Source: Bauldia sp.
GTDB lineage: Bacteria; Pseudomonadota; Alphaproteobacteria; Rhizobiales; Kaistiaceae
Length of the DNA stretch: 40,406 nucleotides
Assembly (NCBI RefSeq): GCF_020442045.1
Contig: NZ_JAGRLA010000110.1
Location: forward strand, 1-40,406
Reading direction: 5' to 3'
Positions 24,640 through 33,652 of the stretch are shown here, in pieces. Below the pieces are notes generated by a model, which had not been told where the DNA came from, ran no database searches, and saw nothing but the letters and a program-made list of their open reading frames with translations. A program made the position numbers and the translations under genes. Numbering within the stretch: the first letter of the stretch is position 1; the number at the start of each line of letters is the position of its first letter.

Positions 24640-26244
24640 ATGATCACCAGCGGCACACGCGAGGAAAAGATGCGGCCTTTTGCGGCGGCGCTCTTCGTCG
24701 GCGCGGTCCTTGTCGCGACACCCGCCCTTTCCCAGGACCAGGCGCTGCTCCCGGCTCCGGTCGCCCCGGTCCCGCCCCTCATCGACCAGGCGGGTCTCGA
24801 CAAAGCGGTCAAGGCGCTCGACGGCATCGTCACGGACGCGATGGAACGCACCGGCCTTCCCGGCCTCGCCGTCGGCGTCGTCTACAAGGACAAGGTCGTC
24901 TACGCGAAGGGCTTCGGCCTCCGGGAGGTCGGGAAACCCGGTGCGATCGATGCCGACACGGTGTTCATGCTGGCGTCGGTCTCGAAGCCGATCGCCTCGA
25001 CGATTGTCGCCAGGCTCGTCGGCGAAGGGGTGTTCGCCTGGGATGATCCGGTCAAGCCGCTCAACCCCGCCTTCGCGCTCTCCGATCCGTATGTCACCGA
25101 CCATGCGACCTTCGCCGATCTCCTCTCCCATCGCAGCGGCCTGCGCACCGGCGCCGGCGACCTGCTCGAGGACCTCGGTTTCGATCGTGCCTACATCCTT
25201 TCCCATATCGCCCAGCAGCCGCTCGATCCGTTCCGCTCGACCTACCACTACTCGAACTTCGGCTATACGGCGGGCGGCATCGCCGCGGCGGTTGCCGCCG
25301 GCAAGGGCTGGGAGGAGCTTGCCGAGGAGGTCCTGTTCAAGCCGGCCGGCATGACCAGGACCAGCTACCGGCACTCCGACTACCTCGCCCATGAAGACCG
25401 CGCGCATATCCACAAGCGGCTCGCGGACGGAACCTGGGCGGCGCTCTACGACCGCCAGCCCGACGCGGAGGCGCCGGCCGGCGGCGCCAGCGCCTCGCTG
25501 AACGACATGCTGCGATTCATGCGCCTGCAGCTCGGCAACGGCACGCTCGACGGCAAGGAGATCACCGATGCCGATGCGCTCGCTGCCGCCCATGAGCCGC
25601 AGATGATCCCGGGGCCGCCGCGCTCGCCCGCCAACCGCGCCGGCTTCTACGGCTTCGGCTGGAACATCAGCTACGACGACCACGGCCGGGCCCGGGTCGG
25701 GCATTCCGGCGCCTTCAATCTCGGCACCGGAACCAACGTCATCTACCTTCCCGGCGAGGATCTCGGTGTCGTCACGCTGACCAACGGGCAGCCGATCGGC
25801 GTCGCCGAAGCGGTTGGGGAGTCGTTCATCGACGTCGCCACCAACGGCCGCCAGTCCGTCGACTGGGTCGGGTTCTTCGGCCACATCTTCGACGCGATGC
25901 TGGCCGCCGAGGCGCCGGAGGTCGACTACGGCAAACGTCCCGCCAATCCTGAACCGCCGCGTTCGCTCGACGCCTATGCCGGAACCTACGGCAACAGCTA
26001 TTACGGGCCGCTGGTGGTCACCGCCAACCACGACGCCCTGTCCATGAGCCTCGGGCCGGCAGGCAAGCCGGTGACCTTCGCCCTCGCCCCGTTCGACGGC
26101 GACACCTTCAGCTTCGAGACGATCGGCGAAAACGGCAACGGCCTTGCCGGGGCGATCTTCTCGGTGGGCGACGGCGGCACGGCGGGCAAGGTCGTGCTGG
26201 ACTTCTACGACGTCAACGGCCTGGGGACCTTCGTCCGCGAGTAG
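24640..26244 (+). CDS. Exported serine hydrolase of the beta-lactamase/DD-peptidase family
   Basis: This 534-residue protein has a signal peptide (MRPFAAALFVGAVLVATPALS, residues 11-31) and a class C beta-lactamase-like domain. The catalytic motifs are S113-V-S-K116, Y204-S-N206 and H355-S-G357. A C-terminal beta domain of about 110 residues follows (SLDAYAGTYGNSYYGPL onward), as in DUF3471-type hydrolases. Substrates may be D-amino peptides or esters, and true beta-lactamase activity should not be assumed. The ATG at 24640 has GGGAGG upstream. ATG 24670, with GAGG upstream, gives a cleaner signal peptide. A strong hairpin follows the stop. Confidence 0.9.
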   Translation: MITSGTREEKMRPFAAALFVGAVLVATPALSQDQALLPAPVAPVPPLIDQAGLDKAVKALDGIVTDAMERTGLPGLAVGVVYKDKVVYAKGFGLREVGKPGAIDADTVFMLASVSKPIASTIVARLVGEGVFAWDDPVKPLNPAFALSDPYVTDHATFADLLSHRSGLRTGAGDLLEDLGFDRAYILSHIAQQPLDPFRSTYHYSNFGYTAGGIAAAVAAGKGWEELAEEVLFKPAGMTRTSYRHSDYLAHEDRAHIHKRLADGTWAALYDRQPDAEAPAGGASASLNDMLRFMRLQLGNGTLDGKEITDADALAAAHEPQMIPGPPRSPANRAGFYGFGWNISYDDHGRARVGHSGAFNLGTGTNVIYLPGEDLGVVTLTNGQPIGVAEAVGESFIDVATNGRQSVDWVGFFGHIFDAMLAAEAPEVDYGKRPANPEPPRSLDAYAGTYGNSYYGPLVVTANHDALSMSLGPAGKPVTFALAPFDGDTFSFETIGENGNGLAGAIFSVGDGGTAGKVVLDFYDVNGLGTFVRE

Positions 26245-26266
26245 ACCGCCAGGGATTGGTAGATTT

Positions 26267-26297
26267 CCATCATTCTCGCCACTAGCGGGCATGATGG
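26267..26297 (+). terminator. Strong stem-loop after the serine hydrolase gene
   Basis: Arms 26267-26279 and 26285-26297 form 12 pairs with one T/C mismatch and one G-T pair, closing on the five-base loop CACTA. It starts 23 bases after the hydrolase stop. There is no T-run, so it may be Rho-assisted or an mRNA 3'-end stabiliser. Confidence 0.5.
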
Positions 26298-26321
26298 TGT
26301 CCGTGCCACACTTGTTGGCCC

Positions 26322-26339
26322 GTTCCGCATATGCGGAAC
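26322..26339. promoter_or_regulatory. Perfect 18-bp palindrome upstream of the sugar transporter operon
   Basis: GTTCCGCAT followed by its exact complement ATGCGGAAC lies 35 bases before the substrate-binding protein start and directly before TATAAAAAAT. The position suits an operator. TTCCG/CGGAA dyads recall IclR-type sites, though no regulator gene is in the window. Confidence 0.5.
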
Positions 26340-26374
26340 CTATAAAAAATTCATCTGAAGGAGAGGAAACCCGG

Positions 26375-27313
26375 ATGCTCAAGAGAGTGACAGGTCTTCT
26401 TGTCGGTGCCGCGATGGCGCTGACAATACCGCTGTCGGCCGAAGCGCTTGCCAAGACATATTACTGGATTTCCCATGGCGGCCCGGCGGACCCGGTCTGG
26501 ACTTACTTCCTCCAGGGCGCCAACCAGTGGGCGGAAGACACCGGTAACACGGTCAACACCTCCTTCCACAGCGGCGACGTCCCCTCGCAGCAGGAAGCCG
26601 TCCGCGCGGCAATCGCGGCCGGCGCCGATGCCATCGTCACCACCAGCCCGGATCCGGGCTCGATGGTCGAGGTGGTCAACGAAGCCCATGCCGCCGGGAT
26701 TCCGGTCATCAACATCAACACCCCGGATCCGACCGTCGATTTCGACTCCTATGTCGGCATGGATCTGGTCGTCACCGGCAAGAAATGGGCGCAGTACCTG
26801 GTCGACAACGGCCTGGTGAAGGAAGGCGACTTCGTCTGGATGCCCGTCGAGGTTCCCGGCGCCACCTATGGCGTGCAGGAAGAGGAAGGCATCAAGAGCG
26901 TCTTCGAGCCGCTCAACATCACCTGGGAAGTCACCGACAACACGCTCGACCAGGCCGAGGTGATCACCCGCATGTCCGACTACCTCACCGCCAACCGCGA
27001 CAAGGTGAATGCGATCATCGGTCTCGGCGACCTCGTCACCGGATCGATCAAGCGCGTCTTCGACCAGGTCGGCGTGGAAGCGGGCTCGATCCCGGTGGTC
27101 GGCTGGGGCAACTCGCTCGACACCACCCAGGAAGTCCTCAACGGCTATGTCAATGCCGCGATGTGGCAGGACCCGCAGGCGACGAGCTATGTCGGCCTGT
27201 CGCTTGCCGCCATGGCCGCGAGCGGCATTCCTCCGGGATTCGACGTCCTGGTCGGCAATCTCTACGAGAAAGACGGCGCCCAGCTCATCGACGACATCCT
27301 GTCCGGCAAGTAA
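26375..27313 (+). CDS. Sugar ABC transporter periplasmic substrate-binding protein
   Basis: This 312-residue protein has a Sec signal peptide cleaved after about residue 26 (LTIPLSAEALA/KTYYW). A type I periplasmic-binding fold follows (WISHGGPADPVWTYFLQGANQWAEDTG, AAIAAGADAIVTTSPDP, AAGIPVININTPDP). This places it with the ribose/rhizopine/AI-2-type binding proteins, and the ligand cannot be told. The start at 26375 follows GGAGAGG. The same frame is open for 77 codons upstream, running through the operator and promoter-like region, and that part is rejected. It is the first gene of a binding protein-permease-ATPase operon. Confidence 0.92.
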   Translation: MLKRVTGLLVGAAMALTIPLSAEALAKTYYWISHGGPADPVWTYFLQGANQWAEDTGNTVNTSFHSGDVPSQQEAVRAAIAAGADAIVTTSPDPGSMVEVVNEAHAAGIPVININTPDPTVDFDSYVGMDLVVTGKKWAQYLVDNGLVKEGDFVWMPVEVPGATYGVQEEEGIKSVFEPLNITWEVTDNTLDQAEVITRMSDYLTANRDKVNAIIGLGDLVTGSIKRVFDQVGVEAGSIPVVGWGNSLDTTQEVLNGYVNAAMWQDPQATSYVGLSLAAMAASGIPPGFDVLVGNLYEKDGAQLIDDILSGK

Positions 27314-27335
27314 TCGCCGGACGCATCTGACGCCG

Positions 27336-27361
27336 ACCGCGACGGCCATGGCCGTCGCGGT
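27336..27361 (+). promoter_or_regulatory. Intercistronic 26-bp palindrome (stem-loop)
   Basis: ACCGCGACGGCCA and its exact reverse complement form a perfect palindrome, giving an 11-pair stem with a CATG loop. It sits 23 bases after the binding-protein stop and before the permease gene, with no T-run. Such hairpins usually stabilise the binding-protein transcript and lower downstream expression. Confidence 0.6.
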
Positions 27362-27448
27362 TACCCTGCCCCGCAAAGGAAATGAACGCCCGGGCGGGCT
27401 TCGCCGCGCCGGGGAGAGATTGTCCCTAGCCCATCCCGGGAAGGCACC

Positions 27449-28435
27449 GTGGAACATCAATCGCTGGTTCGACGCCTGATCGCCAAGCCGGAGTTCGGCC
27501 CGTTCGTCCTCCTCGTGGTCGAGCTCGTCGTCTTCACCGCCATCAATCCGACCTTCCTGTCGCCGCTCAACATCTCGAACACGCTGGTGTTCACGGTCGA
27601 GCTCGGCCTCATCGCCCTGGCGATGACGCTGCTGATGACCGCCGGCGAATTCGACCTGTCGGTCGGTGCGGTTTTCGGCTTCTCGCCCGTGGTGATGTGG
27701 ACCCTGTTCAATCAGGAGGTCATGCCGCTCGAACTCGCCTTTCTCGTCGCGATAGTGATCGCGGCGCTGATCGGACTGGTCAACGGCCTCTTCGTCACCC
27801 GGCTCAAGATCCCGTCCTTCCTGGTGACGCTTGGCATGCTGCTGGTCGTCCGCGGCACCGCCCTTTTCGTCACCGACGGCTTCCCCCAGCGCACCTGGAA
27901 CGCGGGCGACCAGTGGATCGCGCAGGTGCTGGTCGGCGACTTCCACATCGGCGCCTTCCGCCTCTACATGTCGCTCTTCTGGTTCATCGTCGTCGCCGTG
28001 CTCTTCTGGTACATCCTGACCAATACCAAGTTCGGCAACTGGATCCAGGCCTCGGGCGGCAACCCCAACGCAGCGAGCGCCCGCGGCGTCAACGTCAATC
28101 GCACCAAGCTCATCCTCTTCATGCTCTGCTCCGCCATGGCGGCGCTCGCCGGCATCATCAGCTCGATCCGCACCTCGGCAGCGAATCCCAACAGCGGCAC
28201 CGGCTACGAGCTCGAGGTCATCGCCATGGTGGTGATCGGCGGCACGGCGCTGATGGGCGGACGCGGCACCATCGTCGGTACCGTCCTCGGCGTGTTCATC
28301 CTCCGCACCATGCGCAACGGCATCGTTCTGGTCGGCGTACCGGGGCTTGCCTACAATATCTTCATCGGCGCGATCATCCTGGGGATGATGGCGCTCCACT
28401 ACGGACTCGAACGCCGGCATCAGGCGGGGAACTAG
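27449..28435 (+). CDS. Sugar ABC transporter permease (RbsC/FrcC type)
   Basis: This 328-residue integral membrane protein has about nine to ten hydrophobic segments and the family motif TAGEFDLSVGAVFGFSP near residues 65-81. The ATPase-contacting loop is NPNAASARGVNVNRTKLILF near 204-223. It forms the membrane channel of the importer with the ATPase encoded 3 bases downstream. The start is GTG 27449 with GGGAAGG close upstream, and no ATG occurs near the N-terminus. Confidence 0.93.
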   Translation: MEHQSLVRRLIAKPEFGPFVLLVVELVVFTAINPTFLSPLNISNTLVFTVELGLIALAMTLLMTAGEFDLSVGAVFGFSPVVMWTLFNQEVMPLELAFLVAIVIAALIGLVNGLFVTRLKIPSFLVTLGMLLVVRGTALFVTDGFPQRTWNAGDQWIAQVLVGDFHIGAFRLYMSLFWFIVVAVLFWYILTNTKFGNWIQASGGNPNAASARGVNVNRTKLILFMLCSAMAALAGIISSIRTSAANPNSGTGYELEVIAMVVIGGTALMGGRGTIVGTVLGVFILRTMRNGIVLVGVPGLAYNIFIGAIILGMMALHYGLERRHQAGN

Positions 28436-28438
28436 ACC

Positions 28439-29224
28439 ATGGCGCAAGACCTCGTCCGAATGGAGCACATCACCAAGTTCTACGGCCGCGTCCAGGCGCT
28501 GGATGATGTGAACTTCACCGTCAGGGAGCAGGAAATCGTCGGGTTGCTCGGCGACAACGGCGCCGGCAAGTCGACCCTCATCAAGGTGCTGTCCGGCGCG
28601 GTCCCGTCGACCAGCGGCGACATCTACATGCGCGGCAAGAAGGTCGATATCAGGAGCACGACCGACGCCATCGCCAACGGCATCGAGACCATCTACCAGG
28701 ACTCGGCGCTGGTCACCCAGCTTTCGATTGCCCGCAACCTGTTCCTCGGGCGCGAACCGGTCGTGGGGCCGTCCTTCCTGAACCGGATGGACTATGCGAC
28801 GATGAACCAGGTCGCCGGCGAGCTCCTCCGCCGGGTCGGCATCACCAAGAATATCCCGACCACGACGCCGATCTCGGCCCTTTCAGGCGGCGAGCGCCAG
28901 GCCGTGGCGATCGCCCGGGCGATGTATTTCGACAGCGACCTGATCATCCTCGACGAGCCGACCAACAACCTCGGCGTCGCCGAGACGCGCGGCGTCCTCA
29001 ACTTCGTCCGCAATGCGCGGGACCGCGGCCACTCCTGCATCTTCATCGCCCACAACATCCACCACGTCTTCCAGGTCGTCGACCGGATCGTGGTGATGCG
29101 CCGCGGCCAGATCGTCGCGGATAACATCGACCCGAAGCAAAGCACGGTCGACGACGTCGAGCTGGTCATCACGGGCATGACCGACGAGGAGCTCGCCGCG
29201 GCTTCGGCGACGCCGGCGGCCTGA
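28439..29224 (+). CDS. Sugar ABC transporter ATP-binding protein, single domain
   Basis: This 261-residue ATPase has Walker A GDNGAGKST at 38-46, the signature LSGGERQ at 148-154 and Walker B LIILDEP at 168-174. It is half the size of RbsA/XylG, which carry two ATPase domains. It therefore works as a homodimer, as in FrcA-type transporters of rhizobia. It starts 3 bases after the permease stop. The C-terminal tail (TDEELAAASATPAA) is ordinary. The gene meets the luciferase-like gene tail to tail after 21 bases. Confidence 0.94.
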   Translation: MAQDLVRMEHITKFYGRVQALDDVNFTVREQEIVGLLGDNGAGKSTLIKVLSGAVPSTSGDIYMRGKKVDIRSTTDAIANGIETIYQDSALVTQLSIARNLFLGREPVVGPSFLNRMDYATMNQVAGELLRRVGITKNIPTTTPISALSGGERQAVAIARAMYFDSDLIILDEPTNNLGVAETRGVLNFVRNARDRGHSCIFIAHNIHHVFQVVDRIVVMRRGQIVADNIDPKQSTVDDVELVITGMTDEELAAASATPAA

Positions 29225-29245
29225 CAGCCGTACCGGCCGCCCCCT

Positions 29246-30238
29246 CTATGCGAGCGCCTTCGCCGCGTCCATCGCGATCGCGAAGGACTTGAGCCGCGCG
29301 GCGTGATCGAAGACCTGCGCGGTGACGATCAGCTCGTCCGGCCGATACCGGTCGATGAAGCCGGCCATGCCGGCCGCCACCGTCTCCGGCTCGCCCACCA
29401 CCGAACAGGCCAGCGCCTGGCTCAGCATCGCGCGGGCGGGGTCTTCGAGTGTCTCGAAGTAGCCCGGTTCCGGCGGTGGCAGCGGCCCGGCCCGGCCCGT
29501 CCGCAGGTTGACGAAGGCCTTCTGCAGCGACGAGAAGAGCAGCACCGCCTCCTCGTCGCTGCCGGCGCCGATGACATTGAGCGCCAGCATCAGCCGCGGC
29601 TCGTCGAGATGCTCCGACGGCTGGAACCTTTCGCGATAGAGCGCCGAGGCGGTCTCCAGCTCGGCCGGTGCGAAATGCGACGCGAAGGCATATGGCAGCC
29701 CGAGCATCGCGGCGAGTTGCGCGCCATAGAGGCTTGACCCGAGGATCCAGACCGGCACCCTGAGCCCCGCCCCGGGAATCGCGCGTACGCGCTGGCCGGG
29801 CTGGGCCGCGGCGAAGTAGTGGATGAGCTCGACCACGTCCTGCGGAAAGCTGTCGCCGCTCGCCTCGAGATTGCGGCGAAGCGCCATGGCGGTGAGCTGG
29901 TCGGTCCCCGGCGCCCGGCCGAGCCCGAGGTCGATCCTGTCGGGATAGAGGGCCGCGAGCGTGCCGAACTGCTCGGCGATCACCAGCGGCGCATGGTTGG
30001 GAAGCATGACGCCGCCGGCGCCGACCCGGATCGTCCTGGTGCCACCGGCGACATGGCCGATCAGCACCGCGGTCGCGGCGCTGGCTATGCCCGGCATGTT
30101 GTGATGCTCGGCCAACCAGAAGCGCCGGTAGCCGAGCGCCTCGGCGTGGCGGGCGAGATCGAGCGTGTTGCGGAAGGACTGGCTGGCGTCGCCGCCTTCG
30201 ACGATCGGCGAGAGGTCGAGAACGGAGAGCGGGACCAT
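29246..30238 (-). CDS. LLM-class flavin-dependent oxidoreductase
   Basis: This 330-residue protein is of the luciferase-like monooxygenase family: [13 protein letters not shown] at the N-terminus, [16 protein letters not shown] near 38-53, [24 protein letters not shown], and [14 protein letters not shown]. The HNMP and GRAPG motifs are typical of the MsnO8-like group. These enzymes use reduced FMN or F420, and their substrates are unknown. The start ATG 30238 is preferred over a TTG seven codons upstream. It follows the ABC-2 permease gene by 43 bases and may be in the same transcript. Confidence 0.93.
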   Translation of the reverse strand: MVPLSVLDLSPIVEGGDASQSFRNTLDLARHAEALGYRRFWLAEHHNMPGIASAATAVLIGHVAGGTRTIRVGAGGVMLPNHAPLVIAEQFGTLAALYPDRIDLGLGRAPGTDQLTAMALRRNLEASGDSFPQDVVELIHYFAAAQPGQRVRAIPGAGLRVPVWILGSSLYGAQLAAMLGLPYAFASHFAPAELETASALYRERFQPSEHLDEPRLMLALNVIGAGSDEEAVLLFSSLQKAFVNLRTGRAGPLPPPEPGYFETLEDPARAMLSQALACSVVGEPETVAAGMAGFIDRYRPDELIVTAQVFDHAARLKSFAIAMDAAKALA

Positions 30239-30281
30239 ATTCTGTTTCCGGTCAGGCAAGCGGCAGGGGTCTGGGCCGGTG

Positions 30282-31043
30282 TCAGTTCTTCAGACGGTAG
30301 CCGGTCTTGAAGATCCAGGCGACTATCGCCACGCAAATGGCCAGGAACAGGGCCGTCGCGGCAAGGCTTGCCCCGACCGCCACATCGGCAAGGCCGTAGA
30401 AGCTCCAGCGGAAACCGCTCACCAGGTAGACGACGGGATTGAACAGCGTCGCCGTCTGCCAGAACGGCGGCAGCATGTTGATCGAATAGAAGGTGCCGCC
30501 GAGGAAGGCGAGCGGCGTGATGATCAGCATCGGCACGATCTGCAGCTGCTCGAAGCCCTTCGCCCAGATGCCGAGGATGAAGCCAAGCAGACTGAACGAT
30601 ACCGACGTCAACACAAGGAACAGCACCATCACGAACGGGTGCTCGATCCGGATCGGTACGAAGAGCGAGGCGGTGGCGAGGATGATGATGCCGAGGATGA
30701 TCGACTTGGTCGCCGCCGCCCCGACGAAGCCGATGACGATCTCCACGTAGGAAACCGGCGCCGAGAGCAGCTCGTAGACGGTTCCGACGAATTTCGGGAA
30801 ATAGATGCCGAAGGATGCGTTCATCGTGCTCTGCATCAACAGCATCAGCATGATCAGGCCCGGCACGATGAAAGCGCCGTAGCTGACGCCCTCGATCTCC
30901 GGGATGCGCGATCCGATCGCGCCGCCGAAGACGACGAAATAGAGCGAGGTGGAGATGACCGGGGACAGGACGCTCTGCATCACCGTCCGCGCCGTGCGGG
31001 CCATTTCGACATAGTAGATCGCCCAGATCGCCCTGAGATTCAT
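30282..31043 (-). CDS. ABC-2 type transporter permease
   Basis: This 253-residue protein has about six membrane segments and the ABC-2 layout. A short cytosolic start ([20 protein letters not shown]) is followed by [22 protein letters not shown]. Later comes the conserved [20 protein letters not shown] near 195-214 and a closing TGYRLKN. It exports an unknown substrate, for instance a drug, lipid or polysaccharide precursor. The start codon shares its first base with the ATPase stop (TGATG), so the two are coupled. A long upstream frame within the ATPase gene is shadow sequence. Confidence 0.93.
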   Translation of the reverse strand: MNLRAIWAIYYVEMARTARTVMQSVLSPVISTSLYFVVFGGAIGSRIPEIEGVSYGAFIVPGLIMLMLLMQSTMNASFGIYFPKFVGTVYELLSAPVSYVEIVIGFVGAAATKSIILGIIILATASLFVPIRIEHPFVMVLFLVLTSVSFSLLGFILGIWAKGFEQLQIVPMLIITPLAFLGGTFYSINMLPPFWQTATLFNPVVYLVSGFRWSFYGLADVAVGASLAATALFLAICVAIVAWIFKTGYRLKN

Positions 31044-31972
31044 CAGCCGTTCCTCACCAGGTCGACGAAGATGTCCTCGAGCGAGCTCTCCTTCGTCTCG
31101 AGGTCGCGAAAGCGGATGTCGGCGTCGCCGAGATCGGCGAGCAGTGCCGTGATGCCCGTGCGCTCGCCCTGGGTGTCGTAGGTGTAGTGCAGCACGGTTC
31201 CGTCCTCGACCAGCTCGAGCCTGTGTTTGGCAAGCGACGGGGGAATGGCGTCGAGCGGTTTCTGGAGATGGAGCGTCAGCTGCTTCCTGCCGAGCTTGCG
31301 GATCAGCTCCGCCTTCTCCTCGACGAGGATGATCGCGCCTTTGTTGATGACGCCGATCCGGTCGGCCATCAACTCCGCCTCCTCGATGTAATGCGTGGTG
31401 AGGATGATGGTCACCCCCGACGCCTGCAGGGTGCGCACCACGTCCCACATCTCCCGTCTCAGCTCGACGTCGACCCCGGCGGTCGGCTCGTCGAGGAAGA
31501 GGATCCTCGGCTCGTGGGACAGCGCCTTGGCGATCATCACCCGGCGCTTCATGCCGCCGGAGAGCGTCATGAGGTTCGAGTCCTTCTTGTCCCACAGCGA
31601 GAGCTGCTTCAGCATCGTCTCCAGGTAGGCGTCGTCGCGCGGCTTACCGAACAGGCCCCGGCTGAAGGATACCGTGTTCCACACGGACTCGAATGGCGTG
31701 ATGGCCAGTTCCTGCGGCACCAGTCCGATCTGGGACCGCGCCGCGCGAAAGTCCGTGATGATGTCATGCCCACCGGCCGTCACCGTTCCCGAACTCGGGT
31801 TGACGATCCCGCAGATGATCGAGATCAGCGTCGTCTTCCCGGCCCCGTTCGGGCCGAGCAATGCGAATATCTCGCCCGGCCGAACCTCGAGATTGATGTT
31901 TGATAGCGCCTTGAAGCCCGTGTCATAGGTCTTCGAAAGGCGCGAGACGGCGATGATCGGCTCTGTCGACAT
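31043..31972 (-). CDS. ABC-2 type transporter ATP-binding protein
   Basis: This 309-residue ATPase has Walker [10 protein letters not shown] at 40-48, the signature LSGGMKRRV at 137-145, Walker [13 protein letters not shown] at 157-168 and the switch histidine in [10 protein letters not shown]. The C-terminal extension of about 90 residues after the nucleotide-binding domain is normal for ABC-2 exporters of the CcmA/DRA type. It pairs with the permease whose start overlaps its stop. The 189 bases upstream, to the PQQ-type dehydrogenase stop, contain only small inverted repeats. Confidence 0.94.
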   Translation of the reverse strand: MSTEPIIAVSRLSKTYDTGFKALSNINLEVRPGEIFALLGPNGAGKTTLISIICGIVNPSSGTVTAGGHDIITDFRAARSQIGLVPQELAITPFESVWNTVSFSRGLFGKPRDDAYLETMLKQLSLWDKKDSNLMTLSGGMKRRVMIAKALSHEPRILFLDEPTAGVDVELRREMWDVVRTLQASGVTIILTTHYIEEAELMADRIGVINKGAIILVEEKAELIRKLGRKQLTLHLQKPLDAIPPSLAKHRLELVEDGTVLHYTYDTQGERTGITALLADLGDADIRFRDLETKESSLEDIFVDLVRNG

Positions 31973-32108
31973 GCTCGGAACGCGCGGATTTTGGAAAGGA
32001 CGCGCCGCCTCCCCCCGCGACGCACAGCGCCATATAGGGGGCTTTCACGCCTCAACCAAGGGGCCGTCAGCGCTTCCCGCACCGCAACTGACAGGCGCCG
32101 CCAGCGGG

Positions 32109-32123
32109 TTATCGTGGCGATAA
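32109..32123 (-). terminator. Small hairpin downstream of the PQQ-type dehydrogenase gene
   Basis: TTATCG-tgg-CGATAA lies about 40 bases after the stop of the minus-strand dehydrogenase gene and upstream of the ABC-2 ATPase gene. No T-run follows. It could be a weak terminator or an operator. Confidence 0.25.
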
Positions 32124-32161
32124 TTCCGCTTAATCAATACGTTACGGGCAGGCGCCTGGGC

Positions 32162-33532
32162 TCAGGGCGTGGCTGCCACGCTGACCCGCCAGACGGATCC
32201 GGAACCGTCCTCGGTGAAGAACAGCGATCCGTCCTTCCCCACGGCGACACCGACCGGGCGTCCCCAGACCCTGCGATTCGACTCGACGAAGCCGGTGACG
32301 AAATCCTGATAGGCTCCCGTCGGCTGGCCGTCCTCGAACTCCAGGCGGACGATCTTGTAGCCGGTCCACTTGCTGCGGTTCCCCGAACCGTGCATCGCGA
32401 CAAACGCGTCCCCCTTGAATTCGGGCGGAAATGCATCGCCGTCGTAGAAGGTGATGCCGAGCGGAGCCGAATGCGCCGGGAACAGCACATCCGGCACCGT
32501 CACCTTGCCTGCGAGATCGGGGCGATGTCCGGCGAGATGGTCGCGAGGGTCCTCGTTGTCGCCGATGTAGAACCATGGCCAGCCGTAGAAATGGCCTTGT
32601 CTGACGCGGGTGGCGAAGTCGGGCGGCAGGTCGTCTCCAAGATTGTCGCGCTCATTGGTTACGCACCAGGGATCGCCCGTCGCCGGCTCGATCGCAAGAC
32701 CTGAGCAATTCCGGAGCCCGGTAGCGAAGAGCTCCTTGCCGGAACCGTCCGGATTGAACGCCAGGACCGCCCCGCGGTCGGCGTCGTCGCCCCAGATCGC
32801 GCCGAGCGCGTGGGTGCTCGCGAAGGCCTCGAGCCCGCCGGGCGGCTCCGCGGGCACGCCTTCCGCCACGTTCGAGACCGACCCCACCGCGACGAACAAA
32901 CGGCCGCCATCCGGGGAAAAGGCGATGTCGCGCGTCCAATGATAGCCGGTCGGCAATTCAGGCACGACGACCTCGGCCTCGCCCGCCGCCGCGAGATCGC
33001 CGTTCGTGTAGGGGAAGCGGACGACGCTGCCGGTATTCGCCACATAGATCCATTCGGGATCCGGGCCGGGCGGATAGAAGGCGATTCCGTAGGGCCGGTC
33101 GAGGCCCGAGGCGAAGACGCTGTCCTCGACCGGCCGGGCCGCGCCTTCCGGCACCCGGAGGACCCTGATCTCGTTGGCGGCGCTGTCGGCAATGAAGAGA
33201 TCGCCGTTCGGCGCGGTGCGGATGACGCGGGGCTGGGAGAAGCCGGTCGCGACGAGCTCCGCGGCGAAACCGTCCAGCGTCCGGAGCTCTGGATGGTCGG
33301 GGCGGGAAACGAGCCGGGGCCCGACATTTACCGATTTGGTGACATAGGGTGCGGGCATGTCGGCGGGCGTGATCAGGCGCCAGGCGCCGGGCCTGCTTTC
33401 CTTCCAGTCGCCAAAGGCAGCCGCCCCGGTCAGGATGTCGTCGGAACCGGGGGCCTCCGCGGCCACGGTCTGCGCCACCGGCCACAGAATCACCATCGCG
33501 GGGATCGCCAGCGCATGCACCACTCGTCTCAT
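32162..33532 (-). CDS. Secreted PQQ-dependent sugar dehydrogenase-like beta-propeller protein
   Basis: This 456-residue protein has a signal peptide (MRRVVHALAIPAMVILWPVA..., cleavage near VAA/EAPG) and a six-bladed propeller of the soluble glucose/sorbosone dehydrogenase family. Marks are FAAELVATGFSQPRVIRTAPNG, LDRPYGIAFYP, TRDIAFSPDGGRLFVAVGS, ELFATGLRNCSGLAIEP and the closing SLFFTEDGSGSVWRV. The family oxidises sugars or related alcohols in the periplasm with PQQ, and the substrate is unknown. No PQQ synthesis genes are in the window. The start MRRVVHA at 33532 was chosen for the signal peptide; the open frame continues upstream as antisense of the glycosylase gene. Confidence 0.9.
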   Translation of the reverse strand: MRRVVHALAIPAMVILWPVAQTVAAEAPGSDDILTGAAAFGDWKESRPGAWRLITPADMPAPYVTKSVNVGPRLVSRPDHPELRTLDGFAAELVATGFSQPRVIRTAPNGDLFIADSAANEIRVLRVPEGAARPVEDSVFASGLDRPYGIAFYPPGPDPEWIYVANTGSVVRFPYTNGDLAAAGEAEVVVPELPTGYHWTRDIAFSPDGGRLFVAVGSVSNVAEGVPAEPPGGLEAFASTHALGAIWGDDADRGAVLAFNPDGSGKELFATGLRNCSGLAIEPATGDPWCVTNERDNLGDDLPPDFATRVRQGHFYGWPWFYIGDNEDPRDHLAGHRPDLAGKVTVPDVLFPAHSAPLGITFYDGDAFPPEFKGDAFVAMHGSGNRSKWTGYKIVRLEFEDGQPTGAYQDFVTGFVESNRRVWGRPVGVAVGKDGSLFFTEDGSGSVWRVSVAATP

Positions 33533-33652
33533 ATGATTGCTCCTGCTCGCGCGGACCGGCTCCAATGCCGCCTTGCACCGCGCTCCGGAGCGTCTACGGT
33601 AGGCACGGTTGTAGTGCAAACCGGCATTCCGCCCGTGCACGAGAACGTGAAC

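Noticed and set aside
26144..26374. 77-codon extension of the binding-protein frame
   Set aside because: It covers the hydrolase end, a hairpin and a palindrome. The signal peptide starts only at MLKRVTG.
31044..31595. Extension of the ABC-2 permease frame upstream
   Set aside because: It overlaps the ATPase gene out of frame. The TGATG junction gives a clear start at 31043.
32109..32123. tRNA-like or riboswitch element in the gap at 31973-32161
   Set aside because: Only short stems (six pairs or fewer) are present, with no conserved loop or tRNA arms.
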